A DNA stretch of 64,000 nucleotides from assembly GCA_014155875.1 (NCBI GenBank), contig JACEFZ010025058.1, positions 2,417,501 through 2,481,500 of the forward strand. The letters run 5' to 3'. The stretch is from Cepaea nemoralis (taxonomy: Eukaryota > Mollusca > Gastropoda > Stylommatophora > Helicidae). The notes below the pieces were generated by a model that saw only the letters and a list, made by a program, of their open reading frames with translations, was not told the origin of the DNA and did no database searches. Positions 11,328-22,496 of the stretch are shown one piece after another. Each line of letters starts with the position of its first letter. Position 1 is the stretch's first letter. The translations under genes and the position numbers were made by a program.

Positions 11328-14080
11328 GTAATTCATGAAATATCCAGGGTGTGAAAGCCACTGGTGGAGATAGGTTAACTCAAAATACGAGGCCTCTCCT
11401 AGAATACATATTACACATTAATGAACCAATTAGACAACATAAAACAAAACAAAAATAAATGCACATCTATATAAAGAAATATACTAAGATAATTTCCCTC
11501 TATAAATTTATAGAATAAGTAGAATTAATAAATATGCCGAGCTTCCATGCACAAGGTCCAAGAAGTCCTGGGAAATCACTGGGAAAAACACCAGAGAATT
11601 CAACTCAACTCTTCACCCACGTTGTAACCCAACCACAATGAACTTTCAGTTATTTAAAAAATGTAAACAATGCCAGTTTCTGAACATCTAGCCACAACAG
11701 GTAACTGACAACTTCATAAAAATGGAAATAAACTCAATCATAATTTGTGCATCTTTCTTTTCCGTGTTTTAATATCTTTTCTTCTGGTGGAGTGATTATG
11801 CCATGGGTTAGCAACATTAAATCACAAATCAATATTCACAAAAAGTCCACCAAAATAAAACAATCGTCTTTCATATTTCCACCGATGAAATTCCAGACTG
11901 TTCTCATATGCGTGGTAATGTTCGTGTATTCTAATAATAATTCACCAGGTAATGGATAAGTGTTGTGTGTAAAAATTATTGCAGAGTTATTCAGTATTTT
12001 CCTTGGCTTTTATAGCAGCAGCAGACGGCAGCAAGGACAAGTTGGCTGAATAAGGTGGTAGATGGTAAAATTGGGCAGACATCCACTTCAAAATTGGCAA
12101 TGGCAATCACCCGCATCACAGTATCATCATGAAAAGATCTTCAATGGCAGATTCCGTTGAAGCATAACCTTCTCCAGTCCTCAGCTCTTGCGCCATACAT
12201 CAGTGTTGCGTAGGCCAAAGCAAAAATGCCCACCTGCCTGCAGTGCTCTATCAAATCAAACAAGACAAATAGCTATATCTCTGCAAAGACTATCTAATCG
12301 TGTGGTGTATGTTAGTGTAAACTAAGGGAATCTCTGACATAAACAAAAGGAATTATTTGGATCTTCCAGGGTCTTCCAATCGAAATGGGAAACAAAGTCA
12401 TGTTACATTATTCTCAAACACATCTTATGATGATATAATTTGTTTGAAAATCAAATAATTGTAACAATCATCTACAGAAAGTAAATGTTGATAAATAACA
12501 GACATATAGTGTGGTAAATATCCGTTAAGAAAATGATTTGGTATAATAATCATTGGTTAGGGCAAGGTTCATTAAATTACCATGTGTTGTGTTGTTGCTT
12601 CATGTTGGTACAATGTCAAACAAACAAACATCAAAACGACTTAGAAACACTCAGTTGAGAAAATGACAGACCAAGAAGTGGGTTGTCAGTCAGTGAAGAC
12701 GAATTGTCATCCCCAGGCATCAAGAGTCCAACATGCACAATTGTGAAACAAACAACAAAAATAACGCATCCATCTTGGTATAATCATGATCACGAGAATT
12801 ATTCAGGGAGGCATTTCAGATAAATATCTCATCATGACACAAAAGTTCAAACACACTGAGCGTGAGAATGTCCTATCAGCCTAATTCTACGATATAGGGG
12901 TTAAAGACATAAATCCGAACTTATGTTCCTTTCGCAGGCATTTATAATGTTGCACATCTTCCAGTGAATATACCTTTAGGCATTCACTCACACTTTGGCA
13001 TAGCACTGAAAGTAAATCACCGTCAGACTAATAACAGCACAATTCATGCTGGCCTAAATTGCAACGTCCTGCGAAACACACACTTCCTAACTAATGTTTC
13101 CTGTTATCATGAGAATTATCTTCAGCACAAATATAATATTCCCTAGAATATTCCAAGAACATAATCAAGAAAATTTGTGCAATGATTGAATGAGTGCACA
13201 TCATACCTAGATAGCGACCTGTAAGAATGGCCACTTCATTACGGAGGTGATTCATCATCAGTGCTAAAACCAAGACATGCTTTTTACAGCCAAACTGAGC
13301 GCACATTTCAAGTTATTGAAGCACATGCAAGATTGTAGCTGTCAGAATATTCCATGATAAGAGTGGAGAGTTCAAGCATGGCAAACTACAGTTTGACTTG
13401 TCATGGTAATACATTTATAAGTTTGGTACAGCAAGTGAGAAATCAGTAAATCCTCAAGTTGAGTCAACACTTTTCGCAGGCATACATTAGCACAATATTA
13501 CATCGTACCTTATTCACGTTTCTAATATTAAAAATGCTTAAAATGATATACACTCACCAAAAATTCCCTCGAGAATACAGGTAAGTAATAGAAGAAGAAA
13601 GGAATTCCAGGATGGACGAAAGATAGGTGAAAAGAACCCAGACAGGGGCCGTGATGTCTTTCCCAGTCCTAGAATGTCGAGAAATGGTCCAGGAATCAAA
13701 CCGTGCTTCAATTTTATACAAGGCTGGCCTATGCTGTCCACGTCACCAATAGTTGTCTTGACGTCATAGTTACTCTGAAATTATCTATCAACATCACCCC
13801 TTTCCATTAGGGACATGTATCCAGAATTTTCTCAAAGGCACGTGCTGTTTCCTAGCAACTTCAATTGCCTTGAGAAATAAAATTGCATTCTGACCATGAA
13901 CTATGGAGTGACAAGTGTGAGTTGTCCAATCAGCGAGAGGTGTTGGTAGATTCATTCATATACTTGTGAATGGTTTCCTAGCAACGTCAAGTTATTCTTA
14001 TTGCTGACTTCATCAGACGCGTTTTTGACAGCAGAATGTAGAACACGTTGACTATATTTAACTTGCCAAGTTATTTATAG
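11328..14080 (+). other. RASGRF intron, first part, no recognisable element
   Basis: AT-rich intronic sequence. I see no open frame with a recognisable family, no tRNA-like structure and no clear tandem repeat over these 2.7 kb. Old unrecognised transposon remnants are possible. Confidence 0.6.
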
Positions 14081-14089
14081 ATGTATCAA

Positions 14090-14400
14090 CGGGCTCAGCG
14101 TTACAGTTATTGAACTAGTGTTGTTTCGAGAAGAGAAATGCGGTTGACTGAAAAAACAATTCAGAATGTTACATGAACGTGCGTATAGACAGTTTGTTTT
14201 CAGACCAGCGGAAAGCTGCAGTAACCGCCTCATTCTCAGACTTGAGGTTGTGGTATCATATGCCAAGCTCTTATTTACCAAACATTGGCTTTTTTCTTTT
14301 GCTATGAATCCCCAGGCACTTTTCTCTCTCTTAACACAGAGCCATCGGTGTAGATAACCACATCGCCAGGACGAGTTAGTCAAGAATTAATTTCTGAATG
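14090..14400 (-). pseudogene. Second LINE RNase H fragment
   Basis: On the minus strand, broken frames repeat the RNase H start seen in the neighbouring LINE (YLHRWLC for the TDGS region, then SLAYDTTTSSLRM and an AFRW-like block). It is a short, damaged copy of the same domain, next to the 3' end of the LINE at 14568-16880. Confidence 0.6.
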
Positions 14401-14566
14401 TCAGCTTCCGTAGCGCCTGCTCGCCACTACCTACACCCACGGCCCAATGTGATTAGAACCCTATACAAGTCTGAATTTCTTTTCAGCACTCTGATCCACT
14501 CTTTCCCTCTGCCAATCTTCTAAGGTGTGCACACTTCTCTGATGGTGTCTTCTGACTGAGCCATCC

Positions 14567-14567
<1 letters not shown>

Positions 14568-14608
<41 letters not shown>
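14568..14608. repeat. (TGAT)n microsatellite, LINE 3' tail
   Basis: About ten copies of TGAT (41 bp). It sits directly at the 3' end of the minus-strand LINE ORF, where such elements often carry a short simple-repeat tail. Confidence 0.85.
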
Positions 14609-14748
14609 TAGTAACCGACATCACAGCATTCGGGGCATTCCCATAAGCGCTCAGTCCCCATCCTCAGAAGCCAGCGAAGAGTTCCTACCCCAATAGTACC
14701 ATTAGCAATCTGATTATATGTGCGTCTCGCCTTTCCTCGAAGCGTCGA

Positions 14749-15309
14749 TCATCGGCCAGATCCCCTCGTCACTCCACGTTGTCGCATTCTTGCCAGACCA
14801 TGGTGATCCATTTGCTCCTCCGAGGTGTACACGTGCTCCCACAAGGCCGCAACCACGTCTGCCTTATCATGCATCAATACTCCACCAAGTTTTGCAGAGC
14901 CAGCCAATCTGTCTGCCTGTTCATTCCCCAACACACTAGCATGCCCCGGAGAAAATATCCAGACGATGCTTGCCACCCGTGACTTCCGAAGCGAAGCAAG
15001 CCACTCAGCACGAAGCTTGCCAGTCCTCACCCTACTCAGCGTGCTTTCTGAGTCAGTTACAATCACGATGTGTGTGTGTATCGTATTCTCCATCCAGCGG
15101 AAAGCTGCACTGACTGCCTCCACCTCCATTCTTAAGCTAGATGTTGTGGTATCATATGCCAGGCTCTCCTGCACCAAACGTCGACCATTAGCCTTTGCCA
15201 AGAAACACCAGGCACTTCTACTACCTCTCAACACCGAACCATCTGTGTAGATAATCACATCACCCGGGCGAGCATTATCCTGAATTAGTTGCTGGATTTC
15301 CACTTCCAT
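14749..15309 (-). pseudogene. LINE RNase H domain, open frame of a truncated ORF2
   Basis: An open 186-codon stretch carries the RNase H core: IIYTDGSVLRG (first catalytic aspartate), MEVEAVSAAFRW (glutamate), VTDSEST (second aspartate) and IFSPGHASVLGNEQADRLAG (histidine and last aspartate). All four metal-binding positions appear to be kept. In the intact element this would be the C-terminal part of ORF2, degrading the RNA strand of the RNA-DNA hybrid. The upstream reverse transcriptase part is broken, so this is a remnant with one well-preserved domain. Confidence 0.8.
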
Positions 15310-16880
15310 TCATGATCTTCCTCTTAGCAGTCTGTGGCCCTTGACTGCATCCCTGAATCACCCTCAAGGCTTCATTCGGTATGCCCTCTAGTTTCAAAAG
15401 CTGACTCTTTCGGACAATGAGCATTCCCAGTCTATACCCTGCCACTAACATGATCAAGTGCTGAATACATTTGAATAACATTTTTTTGCTTCGTGTCCCT
15501 TGCTGATATATACTTAACCGCATTGAGCCATTGCTGATATTTTGTAACCACCACTTCAACATGATCCCTAAAGGACAGGCTTCTATCAAAAGTGATTCCC
15601 GGGTACTTCAGTCTGATTTCTCTATTCACAGTTCTGCCATTTATTGTGAGGCTTGAGAGGTCCTACTTAACAAACTAGAGAGCACCACAAGACAGACACC
15701 GTTTCTGGGTTAATTACATCATTCATCTCGGTACACAAATCCATCACTTTGTCCACAATGTCGCCTGCAGCTTCTGAGTTGTTTCATTTCTGTCCCTCCT
15801 TTACCTGTATACGCGAACATCGGATACAATGTTTGTATCCTTCCAGCCCCTGGTGCTTCGAAGCTTGCAATCTTGCTCGTATACACATTGAAAAGCACAG
15901 GTGAAATTGCTGACCCCTGTGGTAGTCCGGGGGCTATGATGCATGACTCAGAGGGTCATATACCCAGCTGGAGATCCACTCTACCAGAATACAAGACAGC
16001 TGCAATCCAGTCTACCAAATAAAGGCAGACTCTCTTTTCCATCAAAATATCATGTCTGACTGTACGCGTCCTTGAGATCGAGTAGTGCCACCGCCGTCTC
16101 CTATCTATTTTGGAACCCTTCATAAACATCATAGACAAAAGCTGCTGTATTTGAATAAGTATCTTCTCGTGGCCGGTAACTGCCCAAACCTTTCGGAAGT
16201 AGCTTTTCCCTTCCTAAATATTCATGCTTAAATTTCAAGTTAACAGCAACGATCTTCTCCAGCAATCGCGCCACAAGTAAAAGTAGTCTGTAGGGTTAGT
16301 TAATTAGTTAGTCGCGGTTCCAACTTCACAGCAACGGGTCGTCCCCATTATGCTCCGTTCCTGTCCCAGTGAATATCCCATAAAACGCTCCCCACTGCCC
16401 AATGTGAAAAGTGGAAAAGACAGGAGTCTCGACAAACAACAGCCCACACAGATGCACTGTGCATAATGCCGCCGCCAGAATGTCAACACAATAGTCCCCT
16501 ACGAAATATCCAGTTTATCTCTGATGGAATCAGCAGTCATTTTCCCATCTGGATGTTTCCTAGATGCTCACCCACACAGTCCACAAAAATACAGTTCATC
16601 ATCGATGGCAGTGGCAGTCAACCAGAAGCCCAGCAGCCACGCATTTCTGCATAAGGCAAAAACTGGTCAACTCTGGGACATAGCCAGCTGCCATCGCTCC
16701 GAACATGCAGTCACGTTCCAAAAAACCTCGGGCAGATTCAAAAGCATTTCACACGAAACTCACAGCTCACAGTGTCGCACCACGCACTCACTCAGTAGCA
16801 GGGCGACAGAACCATAGCCTCCTTAGTCGCCTCTTACGACATGCGTGGTAGGCTACAGTGTTGCTATTCAGTCTGTAAGG

Positions 16881-17848
16881 TGATAATCCTAAACCTGTGT
16901 AGCTTTGAATGATCTTTGTCTGGTTTAGTACTGAAATATAAGTACACTTATGAAACAGCAAAAGCTACTTGTAAAGGTAATTTCAGCGGAACTTACAGAA
17001 ATGAATCTAAACAGATACCACGTCGCTCAACTTTGTTCCAACAAAAACTATAATTATAATTAAGGTATGTCACGATCTTGAAACCAACTACTACTGTTTT
17101 AACCAGAGGTCAGAGAGAACGACCAGGAAGCAGGCCAGTGTGACTGACCATTTCCTGTAGATGCGCGGGTGCTCTTATGTTTGCCCGTGTTTACAGTGAG
17201 TACAGCGTTTGGCACGCACGGGAGGCTAGAGTAGAGTGTGTTTTATGTCGTTCTGCGTTGTCAACCTTAGCTTTTCCAACTTCGAATGACATCTGTAAAA
17301 CAGAAGTAAAGTAAGGTATCTTTACTGAGATCTCGATTCTATGCGGCGTGATCTTACGGCGAGTTATATCTTCGCATCATTAAGACATGGACATATAATA
17401 TATTGTTATTGACATTGTAGGGACTGATGGATGTTGGAGCCAAGGCTAGACAAACCGGTGTGTTGGTAAGACAGTGGTGATGGTAACGTTGTAGTGCAAG
17501 TACTACAAGTTCAAGTTGTTGTACCCTATTTATTACTGCATTAACATTGCGGACCAAAATAAACTAAAATAAGAAGCTTGTGTTAGCTCTAGTTAGACAT
17601 GAATTTGTTTGAGGCTGAATATAATTATGCTTGTTGCAAGAATTTAGATACTGGTTTAATGTGACGTAAATTACTGTGAATGTGTCTAACATACATCATA
17701 ACACAGAAGAACAAGAGAAAATTCAAATTCTATGACCTCTATACTCTATGTGTAAAGCATCTTCAATTCCTTCGTATTATAGCATGACACTTGGTGATCA
17801 TGTACTATTACTTTCTGCAATATGAAATAAGTGATCTTTGTATTTTAG
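16881..17848 (+). other. RASGRF intron, no recognisable element
   Basis: About 970 bp of AT-rich intron up to the acceptor at 17847-17848. I see no gene, RNA gene or repeat that I can support. Confidence 0.6.
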
Positions 17849-17996
17849 TTACAGCAAAGTTCTTGAGCAAAAAGAGGAACTTGAGCAAAAACATCTTCAC
17901 TTGCTGCAAATACTGGACAGTGAAAGGCAAGCAAAATGGCATTATGTTCAGCAAACAGAGGAGTTAGTACTTGAAGTGAAGAAGCTGAAAGAAGAG
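17849..17996 (+). CDS. RASGRF: RASGRF exon: coiled coil after the PH domain
   Basis: The acceptor is TTTGTATTTTAG and the donor GTTAGT. The first base completes a serine codon begun in the exon at 11221, and 49 further codons follow, ending in phase 0. The product is a glutamate- and lysine-rich helix containing KHLHLLQILDSERQAK and EVKKLKEE, with heptad-like leucines, as expected for the coiled coil between the first PH domain and the IQ motif. It would be part of the calmodulin-responsive N-terminal half of the exchange factor. Confidence 0.85.
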
Positions 17997-18588
17997 GTTA
18001 GTTATTATTAATTGGAAATCTGAACACTTTTTCCAGTTTTATAATTTGTATTCGTCAGTGTAATGGTAGATTAGTGCATTCATGGGTGCAGACCTGGCTG
18101 TTAGTAACCACAGTTAAACACATACTGTTTTGAAAACTCAATACACTCAAAATAAAATTTCAGGTTTACATAGAAACTGGAATCAAATTATGATTATGAA
18201 TGCAAACAAGAATTCTAATGGATGGCTCTGAGCATGGTTCAGCCATGTACACACAATTGGAGCCAGATTGCTGGGATAAGGAAAGGTGTTAATATTTAGA
18301 AAGGGGTTTAGATGCCTTGCTTCATAATACCTTGTCTTAAAATACTTAGAATTATGTGACTTCACATCGCTATGACAATAATCAGCAATGGTGCAATCAT
18401 CTATTGTCTAGCTGAGTACAAAGTTGACCTCACTGTAGCAAGCTTGATCTCTGATATTCCACATCTTGATATCATTTTTCTTCAAACATTGCTACTGCTC
18501 ACATTGATCTTTTCTTTTTCAACATTGATTTGTTGTGGACTACATATTCATCTCTGTCAAGTTTGTTTATTTTTAAACTCTGACGGTT

Positions 18589-18666
<78 letters not shown>

Positions 18667-18725
18667 CAAAACAGAACACAAGGGTAGAAACAGTATTAAT
18701 AATGGGACAGTTTGTTTATAAAATA
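17997..18725 (+). other. RASGRF intron up to the pogo element
   Basis: Intronic AT-rich sequence with no recognisable gene. It contains the (TA)n microsatellite at 18592-18661. Confidence 0.6.
18592..18661. repeat. (TA)n microsatellite
   Basis: About 35 uninterrupted TA dinucleotides (70 bp). It lies 64 bp before the 5' terminus of the pogo element, which targets TA. Confidence 0.95.
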
Positions 18726-19027
18726 CAGTCGAGTCCACTTAAGTCGACCTTGGATAACTGGAATTTCGCTTAAGTCGACATTATTGGCTTGGTCCCGGCC
18801 AAGATCCTTCTTTATCTTTGTATAAAAATTCCTGATAAGTCGAATTCGGTTAACTCGAATTTTCGGATTAGTCTAACATAAAAATGAATTACCAACTATA
18901 TAAATGTCCACGTTTAAGTCGAACTGCTCATTTCACACCCCCCCCCCCCCAAAAAAAAAATATTCGCGAAAGAATGTGTATTTTTTTGTCAGCCCGGAGA
19001 ACTATCTCGCACATAATATGTTGCTAC

Positions 19028-20307
19028 ATGTCAACAATGGCTGCTAGTGAACGAAAGCTTCAAACTTTGACTTTAAAAAGAAAGATTGAGCTGTTGGAAG
19101 AGGTTGAACATAGTGTAAAGAAGAAAGTGGATATAGCTAGTGAATTTGGTATTCCAACATCGACACTTTCCGGCATTTTAAAGCATAAAGACCCCTACAA
19201 ACAACTGTTTTTCGAATGTCAAATCGACAGTGATAGGCAGAGAGCTAGAAGAACTGCTGCATGTGATTTTGTTGATGCTGCCCTTTTAAAATGGTTCAGT
19301 GTGATTAGATCGGCAAATGTACCAGTAAATGGGCCTTTACTTATTGCGAAAGCAGAAGAATTTGCATGTCTTGGAGGTCAGACAGACTGGAATTGTAGTG
19401 CTTGCTGGTTGGATCGTTTCAAAAAACGATACTGCATCACTTACAAGAATGTGTGTGGAGAGCAGTCAGTCGACGAAGCAACGACTCACTCATGGATAGA
19501 AGACGTGCTCAGACCTGCTTTAGCTAAATATAATTCTGCTGATGTATTTAATGCCGATGAAACTGGATTATTTTGGAGATTGCTACCTGATAAAACATTT
19601 TCTTTCAAAAATAAAGAGTGTCATGGGGGGAAAAAATCAAAAGAAAGAATAACAGTGGTTGTGTGTTCCAAATGGTAGTGAAAAATGGTCTTTATTTGTG
19701 ATTGGAAAATTTAAAAATCCTCATTGTTTCAAAGGTCTGAAAACATTGTGTGTGAATTACAGAGCCAATTCAAAGGCATGGATGACATCAAACTGTTTAA
19801 TGAGTGGCTACAAGAATTTGATTATTCAATGGTGTGTAAACAAAGAATAGTTCTGTTAATTGTTGACAGTTGTTCAGCCCACACACAAATTAACAATCTG
19901 AAGGCAACAGAGTTTTTGTTTCTGCCACCTAATGCCACATCAACACTTCAGCCTTGTGATCAAGGTATTATTCAAAATCTGAAAGTTCTTTATAGATCCA
20001 CAATGTTGTCAAAACATGTGGGTCATATGGATGCTGATCTCATTTGTGATGATTTCAAGATAACCCTTCTTGATGCTATTCTTATGTTAAAATCTTCATG
20101 GGACAGAGTTTTACCAGCAACTATTGCAAACTGCTTTAGACAGGCTGGCTTCTTACCTCCAGTAGATATCTCTGTAATGAGAATTCCACACCATCAGCGA
20201 GCAGTGAGAGCAATGTTACTGACATTTCAGTGGGGCCATTACTTGCTAAATTGTATAAAAAGCTGAAGATTGATCCAGAGGAGTTTGTGAACATTGACAA
20301 TGATATT
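19028..20307 (+). pseudogene. pogo/Tigger transposase, N-terminal and catalytic part (broken)
   Basis: From MSTMAASERK onward this is a CENP-B-type N-terminal helix-turn-helix (VDIASEFGIPTSTLSGILK), a second DNA-binding domain (DWNCSACWLDRFKKRY) and a DDE catalytic core with FNADETGLFW (first aspartate) and LLIVDSCSAH (second aspartate). Frame breaks occur near 19670, near 19790 and near 20230. These enzymes bind the element ends and move it to TA sites. The frame is then split at GATATT (20302-20307) by the palindromic element. It is dead by several independent lesions. Confidence 0.88.
20302..20307 (+). repeat. Target-site duplication, left copy (GATATT)
   Basis: GATATT precedes the palindrome terminus AGTAGTAATACATG. 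The same six bases follow the right terminus at 33227-33232, and the pogo coding sequence continues directly from one copy to the other, so this is a true 6-bp duplication of transposase sequence. Confidence 0.9.
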
Positions 20308-20711
20308 AGTAGTAATACATGATGTAAATCCCTCGGAATGAGGCATAAAATACCTCATATACTAAGAATAAAGAAGGAGGACCCATGAGGACCCGCATTT
20401 TTTAGTAAGCTCAAAGAAGGGGAGTGGGGAAACATAATTTATGCATAATCGATTGATGTGCGCCGACTGTTACGAGTTGATGTATTCGTATCTTTGATAA
20501 GATCGGCGAACATCTGTGAGCAAAAAGTCGATATTGCCGGCAGTTGAATATTAGTGTCGGGGTCGAGGGAGGTCGCTGGTGCCATCTGTTTTTAATTAAG
20601 GGCGGTGTCGGAATAAAATAATAAGGCAAAGAACGATGTGTGGGGTGGGTTGGTAAGTGGTGAAAGATGGGGTGGGATGCGTCGTTGGTCATAGGGGATG
20701 TGGTGGATATC

Positions 20712-21090
20712 ACCAATGTGTAACTGCGGATGTCTAGTGGGTTCCCTACCATGCAACAGGTTCGGAATCTCACTGTGTGGTTGGGTAGTGTTGCAGTGGT
20801 CGAGTATGTAACGGGGCTAGGTTATATCATTGGTGATTCGAATCACGCTCGCGGTTCGATAAGGATGTGCCACCCTAGGCGGCTCTTTCTAGGAGTATAC
20901 TAAGACGTAAATGTATACCAATGGTGTCTAGTTGCGGCCATAGAACTTGACAGGTTCGAGTCCTACTGTATGGTGGGATAGTAATGGTAGTGGACGAGTA
21001 TGTAACGGAGCCAGGTGGTGTCATGGGTGGTTCAAATAATGCGGCTGGTTGATAACTATACCTAACATAGGCGCCAGAGAAACGAATCCC
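20712..21090 (+). repeat. Tandem 194-bp repeat with tRNA-like B-box motifs, left arm
   Basis: Two diverged units can be aligned through the block CGAGTATGTAACGG, which starts at 20801 and 20995 (194-bp spacing). Each unit also has a B-box-like motif (GGTTCGGAATC near 20760 and GGTTCGAGTCC near 20953), and the first has a GATTCGAATC. I cannot fold a convincing cloverleaf, so these are tRNA-like at most. Just outside, a direct repeat of the TCGTATCTTTG...ACATCTGTGA block occurs at about 20480 and 21140. Confidence 0.55.
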
Positions 21091-21899
21091 GCTGTGTGGG
21101 GAATCTGTTAAAGTAACATCGGTGTCACGTATTTCGTATCTTTGTTAAGGTTGGTTTACAACATCTGTGACCAAAATATCAATATTGTCAGCAGGTGTAT
21201 GGTAGCAAAAATAGTGTATATTGTAAATTTGTTGTGTTGGCGACAGTTGGTACTATTAATTATATCACCAGTATATGTTAACAAAGGAGAGCTCGCTTGA
21301 ATCGACCGAGGCGGGAGAGGTTACCTGACCCGTGATTTACTCTATAAGGCCCATAGTACCAGTTTTCCTATAGCGGTTATTAGTGATCTGTAGAGACCTG
21401 TAGTGGTTTATGCCCTATCATTACACAGTATAAAGGAAAATCTTTTTTAAAAAAGTCAAGATGGCGGCTAGTACTAGTAGTGGTGGGTATGGCTTAGTGA
21501 TATTCGTTGTTAAGGAGTGGGTGAGTTGTGAAAGGGGTAGATAATTGCATTCGAACCACTATCATCATGCAGAGTCAGCTCGTTAAAGGAAATTCTTGAA
21601 GAAAAAAGAAAAAAAAATAAAAGAGTAAAGATTGTCCTCCATGTCGTCGTGGGTGTCGGGCTGGAAGCAGGTCGACCCTGATGGTGGCGTAATTTCATAA
21701 CACTTAAACAACATGACCACTAACTTTTCTATATCGCGGCCAAACTATGTGCAGGCCTCCATCCTTTGAGATGAGTCTGCTTGAGGCTTCTGGCGGCAGA
21801 GTGACTTGTGAAGCAAACAAACCGATGTGTGGCTTACAACCAATCAGGGTGTTTGGTAATTGATCCACATTTTATGTTAGACAATCACTGATTGGCTGG
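21091..21899 (+). other. Outer part of the left arm, no gene recognised
   Basis: About 800 bp without an open frame I can assign. It contains CCAATCAGG and related CCAAT-like words near 21838-21895, ahead of the promoter-like block at 21909-21960. The mirror sequence is at about 31640-32440. Confidence 0.5.
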
Positions 21900-21908
21900 C
21901 AACTACTG

Positions 21909-21960
21909 TGGGCGGGGCTTAATTTATGTAATATATAACCAATTCACCTAACTCTCACTC
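21909..21960 (+). promoter_or_regulatory. Promoter-like block: GC box and TATA, outer module, left arm
   Basis: GGGCGGGGC (about 21910) is followed about 20 bases later by TATATAACC (about 21932) and then by CTCTCACTCACT about 20 bases further. A related arrangement (TATATAGCC, then CTCTCACACTCACA) occurs at 26003-26036 ahead of the inner Bcl-2-like gene. In this orientation it would drive transcription toward the zinc-finger gene. The mirror copy is at about 31574-31625. This is inferred from motif spacing only. Confidence 0.4.
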
Positions 21961-22047
21961 ACTTTGTGGTTTACAGAAGAATGACGAACGATCGAGTCTT
22001 CAGTTTTGTGGTTATTCAACTGCTATTTGCCTTCAAGTGTGGAAAGG

Positions 22048-22445
22048 TTACCAGGCACCCGTTTGTCTCAGTATCAACGGACTATCAACCATACATGCAC
22101 CTACAACTTTAGTGGTTCTGTCTTCCAGTTCTTGGAAAAGCTCAACTGCCTTGTAAGAATTATCAATCAGCTTCTTACCCAGACGCATCCCAAGTGTAAA
22201 CAACATCATTATTCTGCCATAGTTTACAACACCAGCGGCAAAGATTTCATCACCGATTGAAACAAAGACTGGTACAAATTGTTCGGGTTGATACCGCATA
22301 CTAAGCTAGTGAACATTGCATCTTGTTGTTTGGGTATTTGGCGTCCTAAACTAGTCAACGTCGAGTTATCAACCATTGGTGAATTGTAGAAACTAATTAT
22401 ATTCAACGCCATATTCAGAGGCTCGGTGTGAACAAGTTTCAAGTC
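22048..22445 (-). pseudogene. Outer Bcl-2-like gene, frame-broken, left arm
   Basis: Two overlapping frames together cover a protein related to the intact inner gene (26069-26530). The C-terminal frame holds a BH1-like VVNYGRIMMLFTLG and a degenerate BH2-like end (ILRQTGAW). The frame breaks near 22286, in a short G run, and no ATG is left where the inner gene starts. The right arm carries the same break (about 31260), while the window-start copy at 29-289 does not. Bcl-2 proteins control mitochondrial apoptosis by binding BH3 helices; viral versions keep infected cells alive. This copy is not expected to work. Confidence 0.65.
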
Positions 22446-22496
22446 GAGTGTTGCTTATCTCTCTATCAACTCGTTAGCGTACGGGCCTAAAAAAAG
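22446..22496. promoter_or_regulatory. Short divergent gap between Bcl-2-like and zinc-finger genes, left arm
   Basis: Only about 50 bp separate the N-terminal end of the minus-strand Bcl-2-like gene from the zinc-finger start codon at 22497. The same spacing and partly the same sequence (GTTAGCGTACGG, then AAAAAGATGTCTAG) recur at 26531-26562. A compact bidirectional start region is suggested; no TATA box is visible in it. Confidence 0.35.

Larger units (their letters stand above)
14568..16880 (-). mobile_element. RNase H-bearing LINE (I/Nimb-like), 5' truncated
   Basis: On the minus strand the order is a reverse transcriptase block (GLPQGSAISPVLFNVYT at about 15890-15940), the region with IPNEALRVIQGCSQ (about 15345-15390), an open RNase H domain, a C-terminal tail (ERLWECPECC) and a (TGAT)n tail. 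Stops and frame breaks interrupt the reverse transcriptase. Sequence from 16140 to 16880 is probably more of the same element but I cannot read conserved motifs there. It lies antisense within the RASGRF intron. Confidence 0.7.
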
